A stretch of 64,000 nucleotides of DNA from Monarcha castaneiventris obscurior (Eukaryota > Chordata > Aves > Passeriformes > Monarchidae), in NCBI GenBank assembly GCA_026261815.1, contig JAMPIT010000493.1, forward strand, positions 5,907,501 to 5,971,500, written 5' to 3'. Under the pieces are notes generated by a model that was not told where the DNA came from, made no database searches, and was given only the letters and a program-made list of their open reading frames with translations. The position numbers and the translations under genes are program-made. Shown piece after piece: positions 49,740 through 60,651 of this stretch (positions within the stretch are counted from its first letter, which is position 1; every line of letters starts with the position of its first letter).

Positions 49740-52700
49740 GCTTTTCCTGCTTGGGCAAAGGGGCTTGTCAGAGAGCCAGTAACTTTGACAGAGTTCCACT
49801 GTCAGAGTGTAACTTGTTGGTATTCAGCAAGATGAATGTTTCTTCACAGGTCTGCTTCTCTTGTGCTGTTTGGTTATTTCACTTCTGTGCCATGCTTGTG
49901 GCTCTGACCTGCAAGGCAAGTCTCTATCTACAGCAAAAAGCTTTCTGTCTGGCTGCTTTTATTGATTTGGAAAGTTATAGTGGAGGAGCATATTAGTAGA
50001 ACTGCCCTTCTAGAAAACTGCATCTGGTGGATTTTCTCTGGTTTCATCCTCTCATAAGTTGGTTGATTAAGCAGGGGATACTCCAAACTTTTACCTGCAG
50101 TAGGGACTTGTATAGTGCTTCTGGGGGTGTGTCTGGACTGTGGGAATACCCTGCTCTGGCAGCCAACATTTCCACAGGCAGGACTTGATGTCCAAGGCTA
50201 AGGGACCCTGCTGAATTTTACACTGTGCTATTGCAGTTTGGAGAGGTACTTTCCTGTTCCCGTCATTCAGTAACTTTCCTATAAGTAACTTAATCTCTAC
50301 TTACAAAACTCTGTGCAGGAAGCACAAAATGCAAATCACTGTGGTTGATGCAGACTGGCTTTTAATTTGAATTAATGCTTGAGAATAATGGTGTGTTTTA
50401 TCTCTGCTCAACTTAACTGAGCCTTATTAAATTTTAATTTTTCTCTTCCCTCCTTTCCTCGAGTGCAAAGGGTGAACAAACCTTACTGAATGGTGGTAGA
50501 CAGGATCATGCTGGAGCACGTGATTTTGGAGGGAGGATGAGAGTCCTTGCATATGAGAACTGCTACTGCTGCATTAAAATTTAATGGTTGATATGCACGG
50601 GTGCATGAAGGGAGTAGGCTGACTTCTTAATTTGGGATAGTGGATGCTGTTAACTTTCTTCATGTTTATGAAAATTAATTATGAGGCATTTGTTTTGAAG
50701 ATAATTTCTTTCTCTTTTCCTTGCATTTGTGCTCAGGTTGAGGACTGGAAAGTGAGATTACGTAAATTGTTTAATTTAATTAGTAGTCTCATGGTAAATG
50801 TTCTGCAGAGCATTAGTGACTGACCTGTGCCCTGACATTATTGAACTATAAAACAAATGCCCAGGAGAAGAAAGTATGGTGAATTAGTAAATTTTCTAGC
50901 AAAAGCTTAAAATTAAACTCTCCTCTCATATAATTGTGTCTATGCAAATCCCTTGTACTAACTCTAAGAATCTGTAACTTGAGGGTTACAGGGTGAAAAG
51001 CAGTTTATTTCAAACTCTTTGTTGAAATGACAGGTTGCTAGTTAACCCTTTTTTCCCCACCTCACCCCAAATCCTTTCCCCCAAACCCTTGCGTGGCAGA
51101 GCTGTAATTCCCTGGGGGTATGGAGGGAGGTTTGCAGTGTGTATTAGTGACTCTCTTAAAATAGCTATATTTAAAATGTATGGGCAAACTTTGTGGGTGG
51201 TGATGAGAATTTAAGCCATTTCAGTGTAATGTAATGCCAATTCTTTACCAATCATTCCTTTCTTATTTTTAAACATAAATTCTGTAAGTGGAGCCTAAGA
51301 GAAATCAATAGCACGATGGAGGATTTAATGTGGATCAAAGTGGAATTACTTTAGGTAATTTACCTTTAGAGATCAGTTACTAATAATTAATGTCTTTAAT
51401 TTTATGAGAAGCTATTAGTAGCTTGCAGAGGAAATGTAAACTTCTTTAGATAAAGAATGCTACAGCTTCATGTGTGAATATATGGCTCTCAAAATGTTTC
51501 TAATGCTATCATCTATCTAGGAAAACCAAGCCATATGCTACATTGATTATGAGAGAAAGCTGTGATAATTTAGTTTCCTAAAAAGATTAGACTAATGAAT
51601 TTTCACTCATGTTGAAAGCTGGATGTTAGAGCAGAAAGCGTGTCCCTCCTCACCAGCATTTCACGAGCTGCATTTCTTAAACCCAGACTTGTTTTATTTT
51701 TGTGATGGTAGCTGTTGTTTGGCATTTGCGTTTTGGTGGTTTGTTGGTTTTGTTTGTTTGTCTTTGAGGTTTTCCAGTACCTCAGAGCTGTTTTGTCATC
51801 CATTTCTAGGCTCCTGCCGTGCTGGAGGTAGCAGTGCTGATGGATAGACTAAGAAAGAGTTTTGTATGTCTTAATGGCACCTTGAATGAGAGCAAAAAAC
51901 ATTGCAACATTGCTGCATAATCTCTTAAAAAAATTTTAACAATTCTAATTGCTTTTTTCCCTACTTTGAAATCTAAATCTCTGACAGTCTATGTATATCT
52001 TAGATTCCATTATGAGTGTGCTATGATATAATTTAGACACTTTCCATCTTGCTACAAAGTGATCTTAGAGTTCCTCCTTCCCCAAAAGTTTGGTTTCTAA
52101 AGACATCCTCTTTTATTTATTTACATAAACTTCTCCACTGCATCATCAAAAAGCAAAATGTGTATCATAGCTTGAAAGCAGCACCCAATCTACTGATCAG
52201 TGCAGGGCTTTTGAACGGCTTTGCCAAGAAGGTGCAATAAGGCTGCTTGGAATTATCATCAGGTCCCAGCTTCATCTTGCTCTGAATTCTTCAAAGCAGC
52301 AGGACTGTTGTTAAAAGAATATATCTGCTTTTAAAGCAGGAGATTGTTAATTAAGTAAAGTTTGCTGCCAAATATTGATAATATTTGACACGCAAACCCA
52401 GGGCTTGTATAACAGATTGGTGTGATGTTTCTCACTCCTGAAGGCCTTCCACCAAGCTGGACAGAACTAAGCAGAGCCTGCTGGGCTTGGAGCCTGACTC
52501 TGGTTGGGTGGTAAAGGTAAATCCTTGACTCCATGGAGTCCAATGTGCTTCTGCTGAAACTGCTGATGCTGGAGGGTGAGAGGCACCAACTGGCACTGTG
52601 ACAAAAATGAGTTGATTTCACATCAGTGCATCTCTGGGTTGTTAATGGAAATGCTGATATTTACCTCCAGGAGTTCCTGTGCCATTATAGCACAACTGTT

Positions 52701-54300
52701 GGGTTTGATTTTTTTTTGGAATGGCAAACACTGAGGTCAGCAGGCGTAGTACAACATGGGGCTGTGCTTTCTGAAGCTGACAGTCCAGACCTGGCCTAAC
52801 AGCTGAAATTGAAAAGAAAATGCTGTCCAGTTTTTAGGACTTCAAGTTCCAAAAATCGAATAATCCGTGTGTGGGAATCACCCTGCAACAGATTGGGAGA
52901 TTAGCTTGCTCTTTCAGCTACATTAGAGAGCCAGAGTTAACACAGCTTCCCAGCAGCAAACAGCTGAAGTAATGATCACAATTTACAATCAGGATGCTTA
53001 GGGCTTCAGGGAAAAGCAGGACAGGAGAGGGGGAATGTGTCTGAGGGCAGGAGCTGGAAGTTGTTTAGGCAAGCTTTAACTTCATATGGCTTATTCAATT
53101 AATCCCTGTGACTCCTTGGCCCTTCTGCCCTACCTGGCAGGTGGGCTTGATGCACTGAAGAGTCCAGGAGCAAAGGGGAGAGAGCTCCTGGTACTAACAG
53201 TGCAAAACAGCTCCCAGCAGAGCAGGGAGCTGGAGAGAAAATCATCTCCTCAATATGATGCAGTTGTATAGCCTCAAACAGTACTTCTGCAGCACGCTGA
53301 ACAGTCACCGAATTAAAGCCCTTAAGCAAACCAGGCAGAAAAGTATAAATTAGCTGAGCATGCACATATATCTGAAAAATCAATTTAAGTCCTGCAAGGC
53401 TCTTGCCAGCAGGACCACACTCTTAGGCTTTTCAGATCCAACAGAAATGTTCAACACAAATGTATTTTTGAGTACTAGCATTAAATAAGAGTCCTCTGAA
53501 CCAGTGACCTGGACTCTGCTAAATCATCCTCTGTCTCAATAAGGCACAATATAAGTGTTCATAACGGGGCAGTGTAAATGGACAGGAGGTAATTACTGTC
53601 TCAGTCCCTTTGGAAATGAAATTCTGCAAGTCTTCACAGAGAAGGGCAAGATGAAATTACATCTTTGCTAATTTTTGCATCAGCTGCTATCTGCACCATT
53701 GCTTGAAAGCATTTGTGCCTTTTGAGGAGGATGTAATTCAAGGCATAAGGGAGATGGATGCTGGAGTCACAAGACCTCCCTTTCCCTATGCACAGTACAG
53801 TGACAAGTGTTTGCTCCCTCAATTCTTGGCAAATGCTGAAATACAGAAATTACTGCAATCGTTTATTAATAATTGAAAATCAGAGCTGCCCCAGGCAAGA
53901 GTTTATCATAACTCAGAGCTCATTTGATGAGATTGAAACCCTGATGTTTGTGTTTTCAAAGTTCCAGTAAGCTGCTCTTTCAACTGGGAGTTGTACACAC
54001 ACATAAAACAAGCTAATGATTGTAGGGGATGGATTGGAAGAAAAGGATTTCCAGGGATAGCATGGGGGAAGCTCTCCACACCTGTCAGAGTCCTCTGTGT
54101 GCACTGGGCTCCCACCAGCCTCAGTGAAGGTACAAATACAGCACGTTCTGTCCTTAACCAAACACATGTCCTGTGGGGCCTGACCTTTCTTGTTAATTTT
54201 GCACCTTTCAGGGTGAATTCAATTATCAGCCTCAGCTTACTAATGTTTATTAGCCTTCAGGGAGAAAAGCTGACACTCCAGAAAGAAGGCATCTGAGGTG
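49740..54300. other. No recognised gene or repeat
   Basis: AT-rich DNA. Frames up to 101 codons on either strand, none recognised. Confidence 0.55.
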
Positions 54301-54338
54301 CAAAAAAGTCTCCCATTATGGGAGTAATGGAACAAATT

Positions 54339-54370
54339 ATTTGCTCCCATAACAAAGTATGGGAGCAAAT
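54339..54370. repeat. Perfect 13-bp inverted repeat with 6-base loop
   Basis: ATTTGCTCCCATA, loop ACAAAG, TATGGGAGCAAAT: the arms pair perfectly. The motif GGAGTAATGGAA also occurs on both sides, at 54,321-54,332 and 54,371-54,382, so the hairpin sits between direct repeats. No mobile-element family is evident. Confidence 0.85.
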
Positions 54371-54374
54371 GGAG

Positions 54375-54819
54375 TAATGGAAGAAAATACATACTGAGGC
54401 AGCAGTTTCCATTCCTACATATGATGTGAGAACTTCTGGCTGCAAAACTAGGAGTTTCCTTTGTAAGCCCTTGTGCACAAGAACCGTTTTTCTTCAACTT
54501 CCTTACTCCTTGCTAAGGATCCTAGTCTTTCAGTGTATGACACCCTCTTTCACATGGCAGCCGTGTGACAGGTTGCTGAGGGACACTGTAATGGTTATCA
54601 AAGCCAAGCAATCAGCAGAGATGACACCTTCCAGTTCTGTGGACAGAAAGTCCTCACCCAAAAGGAGAAAAGCAAATAAAAAAGTTTCATAAGTTTCTAA
54701 CAGTGAGACTTTGGGATTCCAGGGATAAAAGAAAAATTGCATAAAGATGGAAAGCGAAGATAAAATTAACTTCAGCAATCCACCAGGAATTCCATGGTAT
54801 AAGACAGGTACTAACTTAC
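54375..54819. other. No recognised gene or repeat
   Basis: Sequence up to the left edge of the next LTR. An 88-codon plus-strand frame (54,426-54,692) ends in a lysine/arginine-rich stretch and has no recognised domain. Confidence 0.5.
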
Positions 54820-55329
54820 TGTACTAGCTTGAAAACAAACCAGTGGGAGGCACCAAGTCAGAATAACAATTTAATAGGGAAATTTAAAAAAATAAAGGCA
54901 GAAAATACTGGTTTAAACTGAGAGTCAGGATACAACCTGACACCCTGTTAGTCAGGGTGGTGGTAGCAGTCCAATAAAATGGTGGCTGCATCCTCCTGAA
55001 GTGGTAGATGTAGTTCTGTTGAAGTGGTGATCCTGTAGAGGGGTCTCCTCTTCCTTGGAAGGTCCAGTGGTGGCTGTGTAGCTCCTGTCTTCTGGGAATC
55101 CAGTGGAAAGGGTGTCTGTGGTGTTCGGAATCTCAGATTCTATCCAGGATGGAATGCTTGGTTCCTCCCTCTGGGTGGAGCATCTCACAATGGGATGATG
55201 AGCCATGAGGCAAGGCATTGATGGCCATTAACAGAAAGATAGTCTGGAGGGAGGAGGCAAGGAAACACTGCCCCACCTGGTTTCAGCAGCTCCTGAGGAT
55301 GGTAACAGAATACACCACAGCCCGGGACA
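54820..55329 (-). mobile_element. Solo ERV LTR, second copy of the 13.4-kb family
   Basis: The plus strand begins TGTACTAGCTTG and ends GCCCGGGACA, so both ends obey TG...CA. It is flanked by CTTAC (54,815-54,819) and CTTGC (55,330-55,334), a 5-bp target duplication with one mismatch. It shares ACTGGTTTAA, CAGGGTGGTGG and CATCTCACAATGGGAT with 13,380-14,073 in the same order and orientation, but is shorter (510 versus 694 bp) and has a different left end, so it is a diverged or subfamily copy. No internal retroviral sequence is attached. The 88-codon minus-strand frame inside it is incidental. Confidence 0.85.
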
Positions 55330-55334
55330 CTTGC

Positions 55335-56620
55335 ACTTTTCTGTTTTGAATATTTTGATTTCCCACTTGCATTTCACACCCATTCCATATTAATTGCTAA
55401 TATTTACTGACCCAGATCCTTCAGAAAGTAGCTTTAAAATGTGTCATAAACTCCCTGCAATTTCTCCTTGGCTCGGTGATTGCTCTCCATGAATTTAAGT
55501 GAACAGCTTTTTTTTTATATTTAACTGGTTAAACCTTTCCTTTGGATCTCAGGGTGGCTTAAACTTGGAGCTCCTTCAGCAAAGGAAGTGCAATTATGAC
55601 AATGGGGAGCAGAGATGTGATTATAATGCAGTAGCCACACTGCAGGGAGGGCACTGATTCCTGACAGGCTTTTCCCATAAGTTACTGAAACAAACTACTG
55701 TGATGTGATGATCCTGCACATATGAAAGTCTGGTCCAGCTTTTTCTCTTTCAGCTGTTGTGGTAAGTTGTGTGAATAATGAATGGTGAAAATCTTTTGAA
55801 GAGCTGCTTTACTTATTTTATAAACTGTTATTTCAAGGGAACAGCAATAGTTCTACAACAGGATCATCAGTAGGATCTCCTTGGTGTGTGTGTCTGTGAG
55901 GAGGACAGGCTTTCCCTGCTTGTCTCCCTGTGCCCTTCCAATGCTGAGTGATGTGCACAATGGTGCTGGGAGGGGAGAACATCATTCCCTCCCCCAGTCA
56001 GGAGCCTGCAGCACAACAGAACTTGCACTCTTCATGCCTGGCTCCCTCAACACTTTCACTTTGTGCCAACTGAACAACTAAATAAATCTCTAAAAGGATC
56101 TCATTGTTCCCTGCTGCCAACCTGGAATGATGCTGGGATCAACTTCAACAATGGCCTTGACATCCCACTGTGCATTAAATTGAGGGTGAAGGGAGAGAAG
56201 GGGCAAGGAAAGCAGAGGCAGGTGGAAAATCCCTCTTGCTCCAGTCTGTCCCCTTATATCTTACATAGTTTGTGATGCTTTGCCCCACCTTGAGCAGTCC
56301 TATTCAAGGGGCTTGGGGTGTTCATATTTCCCCTGCACCCAACAGATAATGTTATATTCCTGTAGAAAAATAAGGCACGTGTTCCTCATACTTCAAGCAG
56401 CTGAAAATGAATAGAAATCATGTTCACCAAATCCTCTTTTATCACCTTATAAAATATTCCAGGTGATTTTCTATTATTTATTTTAATGTCCAGAAATTTT
56501 TTTTATTATATTGGGTGAACTTTCAAGAAAGTCACTGATCCATTCGTTGTTTTCTGATTAGAGTGATTCTGTGTGGCCACTTATGTCTAAAATCCAAATC
56601 TTCTGTTTTATTCAACTCTG
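55335..56620. other. No recognised gene or repeat
   Basis: AT-rich DNA between a solo LTR and a CR1 element; nothing recognised. Confidence 0.55.
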
Positions 56621-56624
56621 CAGG

Positions 56625-57064
56625 AACATACAATGGAATGGTTTGAGTTGGCTTGGAACGGCCCTTAAAACTCATCTTGTTCCAGCCCCTGCTATGCGAC
56701 ACCTTCTCCTATCCCAGGTTGCCCCAAGTCTCATCCAACCTGGCCTTGGACACTTCCAGGGATGGGGCAGCCACAGCTTCTCTGGAAATCCGTGAGAGGG
56801 CCTCCCCATCCCCAGAGGGAAAAGTTCCTTCCCAGTATCCCATCTAACCCTGCTCTCTGGCAGTTTAAAACCATTCCACCTTGTCCTGTCTCTCCATCCC
56901 TTGTCATAAGTTCCTCTCCAGTGCTCCTGGAGCCCCTTTAGGCCCTGAAAGGGGCTCTGAGCTCTCCCTGGAACCTCCTCTTCTCCAGGTGAACACCCCC
57001 AGCTCTCCAGCCTGGCTCCAGAGCAGAAGAGCTCAGCCCTTGGAGCATCTTCCTGAAGATTAAT
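56625..57064 (-). mobile_element. CR1 LINE 3' segment, about 440 bp
   Basis: The reverse complement follows the CR1 3' region. Plus-strand landmarks are CTTGTTCCAGCCCCTGCTAT, CAACCTGGCCTTGGACACTT, CCAGGGATGGGGCAGCCACA, CCATTCCACCTTGTCCTGTC and CCTCTTCTCCAGGTGAACAC. The 3' end lies at the left (about 56,625), where the terminal repeat is degraded. It extends further upstream than the other CR1 copies here. A 149-codon minus-strand frame (56,672-57,121) spans it; the frame is a by-product of the non-coding CR1 3' region and is not counted as a gene. Confidence 0.93.
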
Positions 57065-57069
57065 GATCA

Positions 57070-57780
57070 TAAAAATGTACCATTCACACCACACTTCTTT
57101 TCTAATTAATATGAGACACACCTGAAATTACTGAAGACATTCTGAAATAATACCTGATGCTGCAAGGATACCTGAGAACCTGTGCTCAAGGGAATTTTGA
57201 CTTTTCTTTGGAATGTGGCAAAACATCTGTGCTTGGCATAAAATAATTAAAAAGCTCACCATTCTCTTTTGTATTAAAAAGAAGTCTAGTCCATCCTATG
57301 GGAATAATTCTTTTTTGTTTATGCATAAATAGGCACAAGACTCTGAACAATGGCTGAGCATGATACATTTTGCTTGAAGAGATCTTGAATGCCTACAGCT
57401 ATACTTGACTCCAGCACAAATTCTCTGTGTTCACTCCTTCTGAAAATTAGGCTCTTTGTTCTTTTCCTAAAGCCATGACAATCTGGGTCTCAAAGGTAAA
57501 ACCACACTGTACCATAAACTGGGAGTGTAACAATATGCTTGGGTTTTTGCAAAGAAATTTGCAAGTCAAAAACAAGAAAAAATGAAGATTTGAATTTTTA
57601 AGAACTGGTTTTGATTTAACACCATCTTCGAGATTTTAAAATCTTAAAACTTTTTTCCTTCTCCAGTCAGTATTCCTACGGGGACTTCTCTCACTCTTTT
57701 CTATCCTAATAGAAATGGAGTAAAAAATTAATTGCTCTTGTGTTTTAATTGTGAATGAGAAAGCATTCTAGCTGCCTCAC
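57070..57780. other. No recognised gene or repeat
   Basis: AT-rich DNA between the CR1 element and the provirus edge. Confidence 0.55.
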
Positions 57781-57785
57781 GTAGG

Positions 57786-57809
57786 TGTCCCGGGGTGAGG
57801 TTATGAGAC
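57786..57809 (+). repeat. Left terminal inverted repeat of the provirus
   Basis: The plus strand starts TGTCCCGGGGTGAGG and ends TTATGAGAC. It matches the reverse complement of 61,116-61,139 at 23 of 24 positions (C versus T at position 6), and the match continues loosely for four more bases. Ordinary LTR end repeats are usually much shorter. Confidence 0.95.
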
Positions 57810-58085
57810 TGCTTTATTCCTCAGCCCTCAGCTCAGTGCCCAGGGACACTGTCCCTCTAAGATGGACCCAGGGGGCAGGGCCACAGGGCCCGGGGGTGGG
57901 GCAGTTTAATGGCCGGGCCGACGGCTCGGGGGCTCTGAATTTGTTGAAGGGAAAAAGAACAAGCAAAAACCAACAGAACCTTTTCCTGGCTCGCTGGAAC
58001 GCAAAAGAAACCCAAAAACCAGCACAGTGCTCCCGGCGCACTCCCTGCCAAGCCCCACAGCCCCCGAGCCGTCGAGTTACTTCAT
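57786..58085 (-). repeat. 3' LTR of the provirus (U3 start lost)
   Basis: On the minus strand the block runs from the pol junction near 58,085 to the outer end at 57,786. The stretch 57,950-58,080 matches 60,985-61,110 of the 5' LTR in the same orientation: both have ACGGC near the start, CGCCGGGAGC, and a TTCTGTTG-type stretch. After that the two LTRs part. A poly-A signal AATAAAG (plus-strand TTTATT at 57,813-57,818) lies close to the end, leaving only about 27 bases of apparent U5. The first bases of U3 are absent because the internal deletion ends here. CpG-rich. Confidence 0.75.
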
Positions 58086-58634
58086 TCCCCCTTCTGACTT
58101 GTGTACAGGCCAAATGGGGCTGTTAAGGGTGAGTGGGCTTTGCTGACCACCCCTTGGCTCTCTAGCTCACGGATCATCTTGTGGATGGGAATCACAGCAT
58201 CTCAATTTGTCTGGTACTGCCGGTGATGAACTGTCAAGGTGGCAATTGGCACTCACTGCTCTTCTACCTTCAGGAGTCCAATTGCAAGATTTTCAGTCAG
58301 CCCAGGCAAGGTCTTCAATTGCCTAATGCCCTCTGCCTCCACAGCAGCTATTCCAAAGGCCCACCTGAATCCCTTTGGGCCTTTGAAATACCCACTCCGG
58401 AGGAAATCTATGCCCAAGAACACACAGGGCCCCTGGGCCAGTCACAATAGGATGTTTCTTCCACGCTTGTCCAGTTATGCTCACGTCGGCTTCAAGCAGT
58501 GTCAACTGCTGCGAGCCCCCCGTCACTCCAGAAACAGAAACTGGTTCTGCCCCCACGTGTCTCGATGGAATCAAGGTGCACTGCACACCCGTGTCAACCA
58601 AGGCTTCGTATTTCTGTGGTTGTCATGTGCCAGG
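58086..58634 (-). pseudogene. pro-pol: Retroviral protease and truncated reverse transcriptase start (broken)
   Basis: The protease is recognised by LVDTGVQCTLIPS at its start; the DTG triad that holds the catalytic aspartate is encoded at 58,595-58,587. A glycine-rich GVTGGS segment and an ALCVLG segment follow at the spacing of a retroviral aspartic protease. The frame is the one used by the gag end upstream, but at least two UGA codons lie between the UAG at 58,704 and the DTG. A one-base shift occurs near 58,410-58,415, and later UGA codons lie at 58,253-58,255 and 58,202-58,204. The final part matches the beginning of reverse transcriptase, well before its polymerase motifs, and stops at the junction with the 3' LTR near 58,085-58,095. 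No RNase H, integrase or envelope remains. It cannot encode a working protease or polymerase. Confidence 0.85.
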
Positions 58635-58703
58635 CCATCAAACCCACAATGTCCAAAACACACGATTTTCCCTGGCCTCTACCTGGCTAGAGGCAGGGCC
58701 CCT

Positions 58704-60355
58704 CTAGTCCTGGTTATCTTTTGAAACTCCAGCTACTTCCCTTCTGGTGGAACTCCCTCTCTGAGCATCACCATCCTTCAATTCATGCACCCGTGCTGCC
58801 AGGACAGAAGTTGGTTTTCCATCCCACCTCCTCATGTCTTCCCCACTGTCACACAGGAAGAACCACGGTTCAGCTCTTGGGGTGTATCCTCTCTCCCTAG
58901 CCGTGGGACGTCTGCTTCTGGTAACAGGGCCTCTGGGCTGCACTGATGTGATTTGGAGAAGGCCCTCTTTCAGCTCCTTCCTGAGTTTCTGATGAGTCTT
59001 GTCCATCCTATCTTCTATCTTCTGCATGGCCTCTGACAGACTCTTTTCCACAGCTGCGATTCGTGCTTGTGTTGGGCCGTGCACAGTGTCTGCATCTGCC
59101 CGGAGCCTCCTCACCATAGCAATCATGGTCTCATCCCTGTCATTCCATGTCATCATTGCCAAAGCAGGGGCATATTCTGGTGGTGTGTCGTGCAAGTTTC
59201 AGCCACATCACCAGTGTACATTTTACCATTATCAGGGCTCCTGATTGTTTGGTCATCTGAGAAAATGATCTCTATCACTGCCAGTTCTCTCAGGCATTGA
59301 ATCCCTTGTTCCATGGTTTTCCAGGGGTTTAGCTGCAGCTGGAGATGTTCCCGGCACTGGTATCTTTCTTTCACACTTCTTAAGAGCCGTGTCCAGAGAC
59401 TGAGAGCTTCAGGGCCCCTTGTCATCCCTTGGTCAATACTTAAATCACGTGACAAGGATCCCGAATGCCTCTCTCCAGTGCCATCCAGAATCGTACCATC
59501 GCCTGCAGCATCCCAGATTCACACCATCCAACTCAATACAGTTTCATCAGGCCATCGGGTGTACTCCTTCCTCAGGGTACGAAGGCTCTCTATGGACAGG
59601 GATGATCTCAGTAATGATCTCATTAGAGGTTCCAGTTCCTCTGCTGGCTGTGAAGGTCCTGGCTGCCCATCATCATCCACTGGGCAAATGGATTTGGCTT
59701 TGTGTTTCTTTCTCTGGACAGGGGCAATTGTTACTGGTTTAGGCTCCCCATCTGCTTTAGCTGCAGCTGGAGTGATTGGGGTGTCTGCCAGCTTATTCTC
59801 CTGCTCCTCTGGCTGTATCTTCTGCCCTACAGTATCTAACAGCATGCAGTAAGTGTTAGCCAGGACCCAGCACATGGCAATGAGCTTTTTCTTTTCATCC
59901 ACGTTGCAATTGCAGCTTTCCTTCAGATACTTCCCCACCTCAGCTGGATTCTGAATTTGTTCAGGGGGGAAGTTCCAGGCTACTGGGTCAGAAAACTGCT
60001 TCATGGTCTGGCCTATGTCCTCCCATACCCCACCCCACTTAGGATTTTCCACAGCTGGGGCAGGTGTCTGGGCAACCCCTCTGGAAATCTCAGCCCTTAT
60101 TTTGGAAAAGCTAGAAACTACATAGAGGAACCCTGCTAGATAACACAATAAGAAAATGGTATCTTTAACATCCCGGGGAAACTGGACACTTTCAAAAGGT
60201 GATGTGCCAGATCTGAAAGGGAAGAAGGAGATGAAGAGCTGGGAATTAGCATCCCCTGTTTTTCCCCTAACGAACTGGGTGTAATTACTAATACATTCCA
60301 AAAGAAAACTACCAAGGCTAGAATGGAAAAACAACATAGCATTACACATTCTCAA
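58704..60355 (-). pseudogene. gag: Gag-like polyprotein remnant (stop and frameshift)
   Basis: Assigned to gag by its place between the primer binding site and the protease. The first frame (60,355-59,519, 278 codons) has a hydrophobic run TIFLLCYLAGFLYVV, a proline-rich linker and a basic cluster QRKKHKAK. It stops at a UGA (59,521-59,519), and the same frame then stays open to about 59,153. A frameshift in the overlap 59,153-59,195 moves to the frame that continues to 58,704. That part is rich in charged residues and has a coiled-coil-like stretch (about 59,080-58,960). It ends at a UAG in frame with the protease, a layout known from retroviruses that read through a gag stop. I see no CCHC zinc knuckle. 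Non-functional in this copy. Whether the first AUG at 60,355 is the true start is uncertain. Confidence 0.75.
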
Positions 60356-60631
60356 TAGTTTCCATTACTTCCATCAAACCTCGAGAAATCACCAACACCA
60401 GGCATATTAAAATGGAAGTCCTGATTCTTATTCCTGACTTATAAAAAGTATAAGCCAGGGACCCGACTGCTCAGAGCTGTGGACATGTACTTATGGTTAA
60501 GTTCCACAGAAAAATTATTAAATCAAACAGCATGGTCTTAGTGCTGTGAACGCACTACAAAAGTAATCAAAAGTAATTCAAACCAAAATGGCTTGGGCTT
60601 TTTTTTTTTTTTTCCCCCCACTTTCACGTGC
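60356..60631 (-). other. ERV leader between primer site and gag
   Basis: About 275 bp of untranslated leader. It starts with a purine-rich patch that includes an A-run (plus-strand T run, about 60,599-60,613). A packaging signal would be expected here, but I cannot identify one from sequence alone. Confidence 0.6.
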
Positions 60632-60649
60632 CCCTTAAGTTGGGCGCCA
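60632..60649 (-). other. Retroviral primer binding site, tRNA-Lys type
   Basis: The minus strand reads TGGCGCCCAACTTAAGGG. The first 11 bases match the complement of the tRNA-Lys 3' end exactly, and 14 of 18 match overall. It lies directly after the 5' LTR. The decay in its 3' half may reflect age or a variant primer. Confidence 0.8.
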
Positions 60650-60651
60650 AT

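Noticed and set aside
56672..57121. 149-codon minus-strand frame
   Set aside because: It lies almost wholly in the CR1 3' segment, which is non-coding in its last few hundred bases.
58084..58096. AGAAGGGGGAA on the minus strand as the polypurine tract of the 3' LTR
   Set aside because: It lies in what reads as the reverse transcriptase coding text and coincides with the deletion junction, so the resemblance is probably incidental.
57788..58126. Plus-strand 113-codon and minus-strand 99-codon frames as genes
   Set aside because: Both lie in the GC-rich 3' LTR and are by-products of its composition.
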